Part shown: in pieces, positions 1 through 6,293 of the stretch
How positions within the stretch are numbered: position 1 is the first letter of the stretch
How the letters are laid out: every line of letters begins with the position of its first letter
NCBI GenBank assembly: GCA_005800255.1
Contig: SYGW01000122.1
Location: forward strand, 1 to 20,143
Direction: 5' to 3'
Length of the DNA: 20,143 bases
Origin: Nitrospiraceae bacterium
GTDB lineage: Bacteria; Nitrospirota; Nitrospiria; Nitrospirales; Nitrospiraceae
Notes under the pieces: generated by a model
Seen by the model: the letters and a program-made list of their open reading frames with translations, nothing else
Told to the model about the DNA's origin: nothing
Databases searched by the model: none
Made by a program: the position numbers and the translations under genes

Positions 1-1044
1 GCCGTGGACGACGTGGCCCATGATCGTCACGACCGGCGGCCGCGACTCCAGCTGGGCAGCGTCCTCCGTCTGCACGACGGACTCCAACAACTCTTCTCCC
101 ACCTTCTCCATCAAGAGGTCGAGCTTGATCCCGTTCTCTTCTGCAATCATCACGGCCGCGTCCACGTTCATCGTCTGATTGAACGTGAGCATCTGGCCCA
201 GATCCATCAACTTGCGCATGATGTCGGCCGGACGTTGGCCGATCAGCTCGGCAAACTCCTTCACCGTCATGCCGGGCGCGAACTTGAAGCCCTTCCGGCG
301 CGGCTTCGTGACTTCCCCCGGCATGGCGTGGTGCACATGCTTGCTGCGATCGTCACGTCGTTGCTGCAACGGAATCGCGCGCAGGTCCTGCCAACGAGCG
401 GCATCCTCGCGAAGACGAAGCTCTTCCTCTTCCCGCGTGCGGCCCGGCTTGCGCGCCTTCTTGGCCTTCTCCTTCAAACCCTCGGCCTGAATCTCTTCAA
501 GGGAAAGGGCTTTCTTTTTTCCGGCGGTCAGATCGATGCTGGGCGCAATGGCGGGCTTAACGGCAGCCGGTGAAGGCGGAACGGTCGCAGGCCCGACGAA
601 CGGCTCCGGCTCCGACATAACCGTCAGCTCAGGATGCGGCGCGCGCAGGGCCTCAACTTCCGGATGCGCGGAAGGCGGCCTGACGTGAAGGGCATCGACA
701 ACCGCTCCACTCGTCTCGGTCGTGTCCGATGCGGGCAGGGCGGTCGGTTCTTCGGCTGGAGCCTCATCGTCGCGCTTGCGCTTGATCAGAATGCGGCGCT
801 TATCGGCCCTGGCATCCTCAACCACCGGAGCTGCATGGGCCGCTCCCTTGCCTCCCGCCGCGGCCCTACCCGTCGCTTTCGCGGGAGCCTTCGCTTTCGA
901 GCCGAGCTTTGCCAGTGCCTTTTGCACCACGTCGTCGTCCAACGCACTGCTGTGCGATGTAACGGCGACACCCATCCGCTTCAATTCCGGAATGAGTTCG
1001 CGATTTTCCATCCCGAGCTGCTTAGCCAATTCGTAAACGCGCAT
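1..1044 (-). CDS. infB: Translation initiation factor IF-2, N-terminal part (runs off window)
   Basis: IF-2 is the GTPase that brings initiator tRNA to the small ribosomal subunit. The 348 codons seen start at ATG 1044 (protein begins MRVYELAKQLGM, the classic IF2_N helical domain). A long Ala/Pro/Lys/Glu-rich linker follows, then a second IF2_N-like domain (PGMTVKEFAELIGQRP, about residues 262-320), and the G domain begins with PPVVTIMGH. The window ends inside the G1 motif, so the GTPase core and C-terminal domains are not visible. The gene starts 23 bp after the nusA stop, with no ylxR-type gene between, and is expected to be co-transcribed with rimP and nusA. One oddity: the G1 motif reads GHVVHG where the family has GHVDHG (codon at 7-9). 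Identity is certain from the N-terminal domains and gene order. Confidence 0.96.
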   Translation of the reverse strand, partial: MRVYELAKQLGMENRELIPELKRMGVAVTSHSSALDDDVVQKALAKLGSKAKAPAKATGRAAAGGKGAAHAAPVVEDARADKRRILIKRKRDDEAPAEEPTALPASDTTETSGAVVDALHVRPPSAHPEVEALRAPHPELTVMSEPEPFVGPATVPPSPAAVKPAIAPSIDLTAGKKKALSLEEIQAEGLKEKAKKARKPGRTREEEELRLREDAARWQDLRAIPLQQRRDDRSKHVHHAMPGEVTKPRRKGFKFAPGMTVKEFAELIGQRPADIMRKLMDLGQMLTFNQTMNVDAAVMIAEENGIKLDLLMEKVGEELLESVVQTEDAAQLESRPPVVTIMGHVVHG

Positions 1045-1067
1045 GAGGATTTGACACCTGTTCTTCC

Positions 1068-2231
1068 TTACCCGGCATCCGACTCCGACTCTGCCCGGGC
1101 TTGTAATTCCTGTTCCCGGGCTTCTTGTTGCTGGTGCAGCGCCTCAGCTTCCTCTGCAAGCGCCGCCTTGATATCTTTATCCCGCTCGGCTTTTTCTTTT
1201 TCGTATTCCGTCGCGCTGATGATGTCGATCTTCCAGCCGGTCAAACGGGCCGCCAATCGCACGTTCTGGCCGTTCTTTCCGATCGCGAGCGACAACTGGG
1301 AGTCCGCCACCACGACCAACGCCGACTTCTTCTCTTCGTCGACGCCGACCTTTTCGATGCTCGCAGGGTTCAAAGCTTCCGCGATGAAGACGCGCGGATC
1401 GGAGGTCCAGGTAATGATGTCGATCTTCTCGCCGCGCAGCTCGCGAACGACCGCCTGAACCCGTGAGCCCTTGATGCCCACGCAGGCCCCGACCGGATCG
1501 ACCGCTTTCTCGCGCGACGTCACGGCAATCTTCGTCCGATCGCCTGGTTCCCGTACGATAGACTTGATCTCGACGATCTTTTCGAGCACTTCCGGCACTT
1601 CCAGCTCGAACAGCTTCGCAACGAATTGCGGATGGCTCCGCGTCAAAATAACCTGCACATCCTTCGGGGTTCGACGCACTTCCAGAAGCATGGCCTTGAC
1701 CCGATCGCCGCGACGATATGTCTCCCGCGGGATCTGCTCCTGGACCGGCAGAACCGCCTCGGTCTTGCCCAGATCCACCAAGTAGTTCCGGCGCTCCATA
1801 CCGAGGATGATGCCGTTGACCAGATCGCCCTGCCTCGTCGAATATTCCTTTTGAACCGCTTCCCACTCGGCTTCACGGACCTTCTGAAAAATCACCTGCT
1901 TGGCGGTTTGGGCGGCAATCCGACCCAAGTCGTTCATCTCGATCAACGATCCGATTTCATCTCCAACCTCCGCCTCGCTATCGAACTGGCGCGCTTCCTG
2001 AAGGGAGACCTCGGTTTTGGGATTCGTGACCGTATCAACGATAGTCTTTTTCGATACGACAGAAATCTCACCGGTCTTGGGGTCGATCTCGACCTGGATG
2101 TTCTCAGCCTGCCCGAAACGCTTCTTGGCGGCCATGAGCAAGGCGGATTCGATCGCGCCGATTACGCGGCTCTTCTCGATGCCCTTCGACCGGCCAAGTT
2201 CGTCGATAACAGAAATTAATTCACGATTCAT
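1068..2231 (-). CDS. nusA: Transcription termination/antitermination factor NusA
   Basis: NusA binds RNA polymerase and nascent RNA and controls pausing, termination and antitermination in the cytoplasm. The 387-residue product has the NusA N-terminal domain (MNRELISVIDELGRSKGI, residues 1-125), an S1 domain (about 134-198), KH1 with GACVGIKGSRVQAV (GxxG loop) and KH2 with LAIGKNGQNVRLAARL. The signature TRSHPQFVAKLFELEVPE sits between S1 and KH1. It ends in a short Glu/Gln-rich tail and lacks the C-terminal acidic repeats of the ~495-residue E. coli protein, as is usual outside proteobacteria. ATG 2231 is preceded by GGAGAG at good spacing. The gene lies 83 bp after rimP and 23 bp before infB, the standard order. 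Confidence 0.97.
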   Translation of the reverse strand: MNRELISVIDELGRSKGIEKSRVIGAIESALLMAAKKRFGQAENIQVEIDPKTGEISVVSKKTIVDTVTNPKTEVSLQEARQFDSEAEVGDEIGSLIEMNDLGRIAAQTAKQVIFQKVREAEWEAVQKEYSTRQGDLVNGIILGMERRNYLVDLGKTEAVLPVQEQIPRETYRRGDRVKAMLLEVRRTPKDVQVILTRSHPQFVAKLFELEVPEVLEKIVEIKSIVREPGDRTKIAVTSREKAVDPVGACVGIKGSRVQAVVRELRGEKIDIITWTSDPRVFIAEALNPASIEKVGVDEEKKSALVVVADSQLSLAIGKNGQNVRLAARLTGWKIDIISATEYEKEKAERDKDIKAALAEEAEALHQQQEAREQELQARAESESDAG

Positions 2232-2246
2232 AATTCACTCTCCGGC

Positions 2247-2293
2247 GACTGCCCCTGCAGTCACCCTCCAATGCGGCGGTAGGCTGCTACCGC
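2247..2293 (-). promoter_or_regulatory. Two hairpins in the rimP-nusA spacer
   Basis: The 83-bp spacer between rimP and nusA holds two perfect inverted repeats. One is a 7-bp stem (2276-2282 with 2287-2293, loop gctg). The other is a 6-bp stem (2247-2252 with 2257-2262, loop ccct) ending about 15 nt before the nusA ATG. Neither has a T run, so they are not obvious terminators. They could influence mRNA processing or nusA translation. The stems are seen directly; the role is inferred. Confidence 0.4.
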
Positions 2294-2314
2294 GGTGATC
2301 GACTTCGGTACGGC

Positions 2315-2791
2315 CTAAAACGTGACGACGCGACGCGCTTCGGCGATCGAGTCGAACCCCAGGATAACCGTCCGCTCAGGGCGCGGATCGCTTACCACGA
2401 CCGTCACTCCCTGCTCATTCACTTCCGTCAACAGCCCGACCACACGCCACTGCCCGTTAATCGGCTGTCGGAGCTTCACGCTCACTTGCTTCCCCACGGC
2501 CCGGCGATAATCCTGAATCCGTCTGAAGGCCCGGTCCAGACCTGGCGAGGAGACTTCCAGCGTATAGGCATGAGGGAAGGGATCAGCCACATCCAAGGCC
2601 GGACTGATCGCGAGATGGACCCGCCCGCAATCTTCTACCGTAACGCCGGCCGGCTTATCGATATACACGCGCACGACTGACCGCGGACCCTGCCCCACAC
2701 AGACGATATCGACCAATTCCAAGCCCAGAGCCCACAGAATAGGCGATACCACCTCGCTAATGCGGTCGACGACCGGTCGGGACTCCTTCAC
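2315..2791 (-). CDS. rimP: Ribosome maturation factor RimP
   Basis: RimP assists late assembly of the 30S subunit. The product shows the family core: SPILWALGLELVDI at the N-terminus, VRVYIDKPAGVTVEDC, the SPALDVADPF and LEVSSPGLDRAF motifs, and the C-terminal SH3-like domain (VGKQVSVKLRQPINGQ). I chose GTG 2791 (158 aa). It follows AGGGG by 5 nt and leaves about 23 residues before GLELV, close to E. coli RimP. The reading frame stays open to a TTG at 2842, but that codon lies inside the T run of the upstream hairpin and is unlikely. GTG 2797 is also possible. It is first in the rimP-nusA-infB block, which supports the call. Confidence 0.93.
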   Translation of the reverse strand: MKESRPVVDRISEVVSPILWALGLELVDIVCVGQGPRSVVRVYIDKPAGVTVEDCGRVHLAISPALDVADPFPHAYTLEVSSPGLDRAFRRIQDYRRAVGKQVSVKLRQPINGQWRVVGLLTEVNEQGVTVVVSDPRPERTVILGFDSIAEARRVVTF

Positions 2792-2843
2792 CGGCACCCC
2801 TAGCCCTGCTTCTTTGGATAACACATTCAAGTGATCAAACAAA

Positions 2844-2865
2844 AAAGTGGGCCTGAGCCCACTTT
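2844..2865 (-). terminator. Terminator-like hairpin with T run upstream of rimP
   Basis: A perfect 9-bp stem (2857-2865 with 2844-2852, loop of 4) is followed on the minus strand by a run of T, the form of an intrinsic terminator. It lies about 48 nt after the stop of the transaminase gene and about 50 nt before the rimP start. It can serve as terminator for the upstream operon. Because a plausible promoter sits just upstream, it may also act as an attenuator in the rimP leader, an arrangement I recall for rimP in other bacteria. Confidence 0.75.
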
Positions 2866-2875
2866 CAATAACGGA

Positions 2876-2904
2876 ACCATAGCATACCCCCTATGCCAAA
2901 GCAA
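2876..2904 (-). promoter_or_regulatory. Possible sigma-70 promoter for rimP-nusA-infB
   Basis: On the minus strand TTGCTT (2904-2899) and TATGGT (2881-2876) are separated by 17 bp. Transcription would start near 2869, directly in front of the terminator-like hairpin. The -10 matches consensus at 4 of 6 positions, so this is a moderate prediction. Confidence 0.4.
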
Positions 2905-2912
2905 GGGGAGGG

Positions 2913-3752
2913 CTAGCCGGCCAGGCCCGTAAAGGCTGCGGCAAGTCGTTGGGTAATCGGTCCGGGACGCCCATCTTTAATGACCTTTCCGTCCACCCGA
3001 ACGACGGCGAGCACCTCGACGGTGGTGCCGGTGAGAAACACCTCGTCCGCGCCATAGAGGTCCGCCTGAGTAATGCAACATTCCTGAACCGACAGCCCTT
3101 CTTTCCGAGCCAGCCCTAACACGACGGCCCTCGTGACCCCGGACAAAATCCGCGGCCCCTCCGGAGCAGTCATGACCGTGCCTCCACGGACGACCATCAC
3201 ATTACTGACGGCCCCTTCCGTGATCGACCCCTCTTTGACCAAAATGGCTTCGAAGACCTGAGCCCGCTTGGCCTGCTGACGCGCGAGTACATTGCCCAAT
3301 AAATTCACGCTCTTAATGTCGCAATGGCCCCACCGGATATCCTCGATCGTCATCGCCTCCACGCCGTCCGCCTGCACCGATCGGCTGAGCGGATGAAGCT
3401 CGCGCACCGTCATGACGACCGTGGGCGCCAGGTCAGCCGAGTAGGCATGGTCGCGGGGCGCGACCCCCCTGGTCAGCTGCATGTAAATTTTCGCCTCGGG
3501 ATAGGCCGCCCGCCTGATCCCTTCCAGTATATAATTGGTCCACTCAGTGCGGGAATAGGGCTGAATCAGATCGAGCGCCGTGGCGCTACGGTCGAGGCGA
3601 GCCAGGTGGGCTTCGAGCTCGAAAGGCTGCCCCCCGTACGTGCGGATCACTTCATAGATACCGTCGCCGAACTGAAAGCCTCGATCGTCGATCGAGACCT
3701 TGGCGTCGGCCGGCGGCACAAAGGCTCCATTGACGAAGGCCACATCCGGCAC
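2913..3752 (-). CDS. dat: D-amino-acid transaminase (class IV PLP aminotransferase)
   Basis: This enzyme would interconvert D-alanine and D-glutamate with their 2-oxo acids, supplying peptidoglycan precursors. The fold-type IV signature is present: FQFGDGIYEVIRTYGG near residues 26-41, the PLP lysine in CDIKSVNLLGNVLARQ (about K147), and GSITEGAVSNVMVV. RDH at about residues 100-102 matches the RxH carboxylate-binding motif that marks D-amino-acid transaminases, rather than branched-chain enzymes. GTG 3752 gives 279 aa, the usual length, and lies 2 bp after the stop of the upstream gene. The open frame reaches back to 3830, but that overlaps the upstream gene and adds residues foreign to the family. 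Specificity is inferred from motifs. Confidence 0.85.
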   Translation of the reverse strand: MPDVAFVNGAFVPPADAKVSIDDRGFQFGDGIYEVIRTYGGQPFELEAHLARLDRSATALDLIQPYSRTEWTNYILEGIRRAAYPEAKIYMQLTRGVAPRDHAYSADLAPTVVMTVRELHPLSRSVQADGVEAMTIEDIRWGHCDIKSVNLLGNVLARQQAKRAQVFEAILVKEGSITEGAVSNVMVVRGGTVMTAPEGPRILSGVTRAVVLGLARKEGLSVQECCITQADLYGADEVFLTGTTVEVLAVVRVDGKVIKDGRPGPITQRLAAAFTGLAG

Positions 3753-3754
3753 GG

Positions 3755-4111
3755 CTACGCACTCCCGCAGGACGAGGGATCGGAAACCGTCACCTCGAAG
3801 ACGCGCCGATCTTCCGCGGTGAATTTCCATCCCATACGTTTCTCAAACAGCACCCGATGGGTTCCCGGCTTGATCGCCTGAAACTCAAAGGTTCGCCGCC
3901 CATTATCGACGGCATTATTCCCGGCGATACGCAGGTAATCGTCTGCCAGCATCGACAGCCCTGCTGGATCATAGGTCGGAACCCAGAGCTCCCCTCTCGT
4001 CCGATCTTCCCAGAGGTGAATCTGAATGGGCTGCTCAAGGGTCGCCTGAATGACCTTGACCCCATCTGAGAGCTTGAGGCCCTCATGATCGTGGCTAGAC
4101 ATCGTACTCAT
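3755..4111 (-). CDS. Chagasin-like (I42 family) protein, putative protease inhibitor
   Basis: A 118-residue protein with no signal peptide. Its all-beta pattern resembles chagasin-type cysteine protease inhibitors: ELWVPTYDPAGLSML near the position of the NPTTGY loop, then KPGTHRVLFEKRMGWK like the GTH...RPW segment, and a closing FEVTV strand. The first loop departs from the family consensus, so inhibitory activity is doubtful. ATG 4111 and ATG 4102 are both possible starts; neither has a strong ribosome binding site. The gene sits 41 bp after the Rieske gene and 2 bp before the transaminase start, so all three are probably co-transcribed. The family assignment is tentative. Confidence 0.6.
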   Translation of the reverse strand: MSTMSSHDHEGLKLSDGVKVIQATLEQPIQIHLWEDRTRGELWVPTYDPAGLSMLADDYLRIAGNNAVDNGRRTFEFQAIKPGTHRVLFEKRMGWKFTAEDRRVFEVTVSDPSSCGSA

Positions 4112-4152
4112 CGTGAATTACGCGGCAATCCGCTCCCTCTCCATCTGATCGT

Positions 4153-4473
4153 CTAAGTTTTCTTCCTGGGCCCGACGAAAATCTCCGCGCCCTCCACTCG
4201 CACATCATAACTGCCCACGCAATACCCGCCGCCATCCGTCCCCTGCCCGTTTCGAATATCGAAGGCCAGATCATGCCAGGGACAGGCCACGACAAACCCC
4301 TTCACCCGCCCTTCACTCAGAGGGCCGCCCTCGTGGGGGCAGAGGTTATGAATCGCAAAATATGTCCCCTGGATATTAAACAGAGCCAACTCACGATTCT
4401 GCGCCGTCACGACTTTTGACTGCCCGAGCTGTAATTCCTCAACGCGAGCCACAGATTGAAATCCTTCTACCAT
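4153..4473 (-). CDS. Rieske [2Fe-2S] ferredoxin
   Basis: A 106-residue soluble protein. The two Rieske boxes are intact: CPHEGG (C45, H47) and CPWHDLAFD (C64, H67), which bind a [2Fe-2S] cluster through two Cys and two His. There is no membrane segment or signal peptide and no attached oxygenase domain, so it resembles the small ferredoxin components of dioxygenases or nitrite reductase NirD-type proteins. No partner reductase or oxygenase lies nearby. It is the second gene of a probable four-gene transcript, 43 bp after the DUF192 gene. Its electron partner is unknown. Confidence 0.9.
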   Translation of the reverse strand: MVEGFQSVARVEELQLGQSKVVTAQNRELALFNIQGTYFAIHNLCPHEGGPLSEGRVKGFVVACPWHDLAFDIRNGQGTDGGGYCVGSYDVRVEGAEIFVGPRKKT

Positions 4474-4516
4474 GCCGCACCGATCCCTCTTTCCATACGT
4501 TCCACCGCCCGCCCGC

Positions 4517-5011
4517 TTACATCCGAAGCGTATATTTCAACTCCAGCCCGACCGTGACCCCTTCCCGCTCGATGAAGCCAGCTTCCGTTTGAATTGCATA
4601 ACGGACCGCATCAGGAGCGGAACTATATTGAGGGCAGACATCTTCCGGGCAGGGCGCAACATGCTCTTTGAGCCCCACGATATGATGACTTTCATCGATC
4701 CATATCATGTCCACCGGGAACCGATAGCCCCTCGTCCAGACATGGTTCTGCCCGGTCGACTCAAAGATATAAAGCATTCCACTGTTCGCCGGCAACGTCT
4801 CGCGAAAAGCGAGACCGAACAGCAGTTTCTCCGGCGTATCCGCCACCTCCGTCTCGAGTGTACGGCCGTTCGGAAAGGATACGACAATGATGGTCTCGTC
4901 TTTACGATCGATCAGAAAAAACGAGGCGCTCATCAGAAAAATCGCCATAAGAACGAGCGTGATAATGCGCTTCTTCTTCTGCTCCCGATCGCTTGCCGAT
5001 GGAATGGCCAT
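4517..5011 (-). CDS. DUF192 family protein, membrane anchored
   Basis: A 164-residue protein with a single hydrophobic segment near residues 15-34 after a Lys-rich start, so it is anchored in or exported through the inner membrane. The DUF192 core follows: GLAFRETLPANSGMLYIFE, then VDMIWIDESHHIVGLKEHVAPC and a closing VTVGLELKY. Function of the family is not established. Two Cys (PCPEDVC) lie near the conserved loop. ATG 5011 is preceded by GAGAGAG. It is first in the minus-strand run that includes the Rieske, chagasin-like and transaminase genes. Confidence 0.85.
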   Translation of the reverse strand: MAIPSASDREQKKKRIITLVLMAIFLMSASFFLIDRKDETIIVVSFPNGRTLETEVADTPEKLLFGLAFRETLPANSGMLYIFESTGQNHVWTRGYRFPVDMIWIDESHHIVGLKEHVAPCPEDVCPQYSSAPDAVRYAIQTEAGFIEREGVTVGLELKYTLRM

Positions 5012-5044
5012 AGATATTCTCTCTCACGACTCGTGATGGTTCAC

Positions 5045-5060
5045 TGGGCCCAAAGGCCCA
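5045..5060 (-). promoter_or_regulatory. Leader hairpin before the DUF192 gene
   Basis: A perfect 6-bp GC-rich stem (5045-5050 with 5055-5060, loop of 4) lies 34-49 nt upstream of the DUF192 start. No T run follows, so it is not a clear terminator. A weak TATTAA sits further upstream on the minus strand, but no convincing -35 was found. Confidence 0.3.
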
Positions 5061-5113
5061 TGAAACGGCCCTTAATACAGGTCATCTAGGCCTTCTGAGC
5101 AAGGACCGTTCTG

Positions 5114-5143
5114 TTGACTTAGAAAAGAACGTCGGACTAGAAT
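5114..5143 (+). promoter_or_regulatory. Sigma-70 promoter for the ferredoxin gene
   Basis: TTGACT (5114-5119) and TAGAAT (5138-5143) each match consensus at 5 of 6 positions and are spaced by 18 bp. Transcription would start near 5150, giving a leader of about 80 nt before ATG 5233. This is one of the best promoters in the window. Confidence 0.7.
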
Positions 5144-5156
5144 AGACTTCCCATCG

Positions 5157-5178
5157 CGTCACGCACTATGTCGTGACG
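5157..5178 (+). promoter_or_regulatory. Inverted repeat just after the ferredoxin transcription start
   Basis: A perfect 7-bp inverted repeat (5157-5163 with 5172-5178, spacer of 8) sits immediately downstream of the predicted start site. It could be an operator for a dimeric repressor or a 5' mRNA hairpin. The repeat is seen directly; the role is inferred. Confidence 0.45.
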
Positions 5179-5232
5179 AGACGGGCTTGTCAACCATCTG
5201 TGTCTCATTGTGGTGAGAAGGAGGCGAGGGTC

Positions 5233-5580
5233 ATGGCGCTGCTGATTACCGATGAATGTATCTCTTGTGGAGCTTGCCTGCCCGAATGTCCGAACGAGGC
5301 GATTTTCGAAACTCGCAGCGACGCGGAAGCAAAGGGCCATCATGTCGGCGACGGCCAGGGAGTCGGCGACAGTATTTATATCATTACGCACGATCGCTGC
5401 ACCGAGTGCGTCGGACACTTCGACGAACCGCAATGCGCGGCCGTGTGCCCAGTCGATAATTGCTGCATTGCCGATCCGCTCTATCCAGAAACGACGGAAG
5501 TGCTTCTTGAAAAAGCCAAAGTGCTGAATCCTGACAAGACCATCGATTCGGCGAAGGTCTGGAGCGGCGTGCGCAACTAA
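5233..5580 (+). CDS. YfhL-type 2[4Fe-4S] ferredoxin
   Basis: A 115-residue soluble electron carrier. Cluster one is bound by Cys 9, 12, 15 and 19 (CISCGACLPECP). The second set has the Cx2Cx8Cx3C spacing typical of YfhL/Alvin ferredoxins (Cys 56, 59, 68, 72), with extra Cys at 77-78. The long loop between the motifs (about residues 28-50) fits this subfamily, which has low-potential clusters. ATG 5233 follows AAGGAGG closely, which fixes the start, although the frame is open upstream to 5173. The gene is monocistronic, with a strong promoter upstream and a terminator downstream. Confidence 0.93.
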   Translation: MALLITDECISCGACLPECPNEAIFETRSDAEAKGHHVGDGQGVGDSIYIITHDRCTECVGHFDEPQCAAVCPVDNCCIADPLYPETTEVLLEKAKVLNPDKTIDSAKVWSGVRN

Positions 5581-5598
5581 TCCGCGTTCACGAGTACC

Positions 5599-5628
5599 GG
5601 CCCTGCTTTTCCCCTGAGAAGCAGGGCC
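5599..5628 (+). terminator. Intrinsic terminator after the ferredoxin gene
   Basis: A perfect 10-bp stem (5599-5608 with 5619-5628, loop of 10) begins 19 nt after the ferredoxin stop and is followed by gttctatta, a weak T-rich tail. Confidence 0.7.
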
Positions 5629-5885
5629 GTTCTATTATACGTCCCCCTGAACCGCCCGGGCATCTAGCAGGATGGCGAAAAAGTCCACCAGCAGCGCTCT
5701 AAGCATCCTATCGTTATTCAGGCTGCAACACCGTTCGAAATATTGCATCTGAGTTGTTCCGCAGCCTACTAGACTTCTATCCCGTCTCAGAGTACCGTCA
5801 GGGAGTAATCGTTATATGACCATCCGGCTCCCTCTTCTCGATGGAGCCGCCCATACTTTCCCGCCCCCTCGCGCGGAGGTGCACC
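5629..5885. other. Gene-free spacer between ferredoxin terminator and small secreted protein gene
   Basis: About 260 bp with no credible gene. It contains one degenerate copy of a dispersed repeat (5667-5709, listed separately). I saw no strong promoter. A frame open from 5841 joins the downstream gene but lacks a ribosome binding site. Confidence 0.5.
5667..5709 (+). repeat. Dispersed intergenic repeat, copy 1 (degenerate)
   Basis: The stretch starting gcaggatggcgaaaaagtcc resembles, in inverted orientation, the repeat at 19066-19117, which reads gcaggatgctgaaaaagccc on the minus strand. The first 8 bases are identical, then gaaaaag is shared and the next ~17 bases are about two-thirds identical. 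Its outer ends, aggatg (5669-5674) and catcct (5704-5709), form a 6-bp inverted repeat. From memory this sequence type is common between genes in Nitrospira genomes. Confidence 0.55.
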
Positions 5886-6218
5886 ATGCGGCTTCACTGG
5901 GTCATCATCACTCTGCTCTGCGGCATCTTCACCATCCCCTCGCTCGCGCGGGCCAGCACCGGCGATCTAGGAAGCATCATTGAAGCGTTTGTCGTGCGCC
6001 AATTTCCCGATGCACGAGGCCACTATTGGGTAGTCAACGATACCCAGTGGGAGGGAGATGAAATGGTCGTGGACGTGCATATCATCGTAAGCCAGCGTCG
6101 CGAAGCAGAGCCCGCCGTAAACCATTTCTTGTTATTAATCGTGACAGGAGAGATCAGGGGGATCCAGAATCTTCCGCTCGAACCGGGCGTCGGCTGCCAC
6201 GCCGAAGAAGACGTGTAA
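5886..6218 (+). CDS. Small secreted protein of unknown function
   Basis: The 110-residue product starts with a signal peptide (MRLHWVIITLLCGIF..., likely cleavage after ARA near residue 23). A ~87-residue mature part alternates hydrophobic and charged residues like a small alpha/beta domain: DARGHYWVVNDTQWEGDEMV, then NHFLLLIVTGEI. It has one Cys near the end and no metal motif that I recognise. ATG 5886 follows GGAGGTG at ideal spacing; an earlier in-frame ATG at 5841 has no such site and would bury the signal peptide. It stands alone on the plus strand and converges with the cupredoxin gene. I do not recognise the family. Confidence 0.7.
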   Translation: MRLHWVIITLLCGIFTIPSLARASTGDLGSIIEAFVVRQFPDARGHYWVVNDTQWEGDEMVVDVHIIVSQRREAEPAVNHFLLLIVTGEIRGIQNLPLEPGVGCHAEEDV

Positions 6219-6225
6219 GTGCCAC

Positions 6226-6269
6226 AAAAAGGCATCGCCCGCTCCGCATTGTCGCGAAGCGAGCGATGC
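6226..6269 (-). terminator. Intrinsic terminator of the cupredoxin gene
   Basis: A 12-position stem with one mismatch (6232-6243 with 6258-6269) is followed on the minus strand by TTTTT (6230-6226). It lies between two convergent genes and has the right polarity to end the cupredoxin transcript. Confidence 0.7.
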
Positions 6270-6293
6270 GCATGAATCAGTACTCGAAATCTC

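Noticed and set aside
634..1458. Long plus-strand frames opposite infB and nusA (also 4-573 and 1626-2219)
   Set aside because: They are shadows of conserved minus-strand genes with no start signals or recognisable domains.
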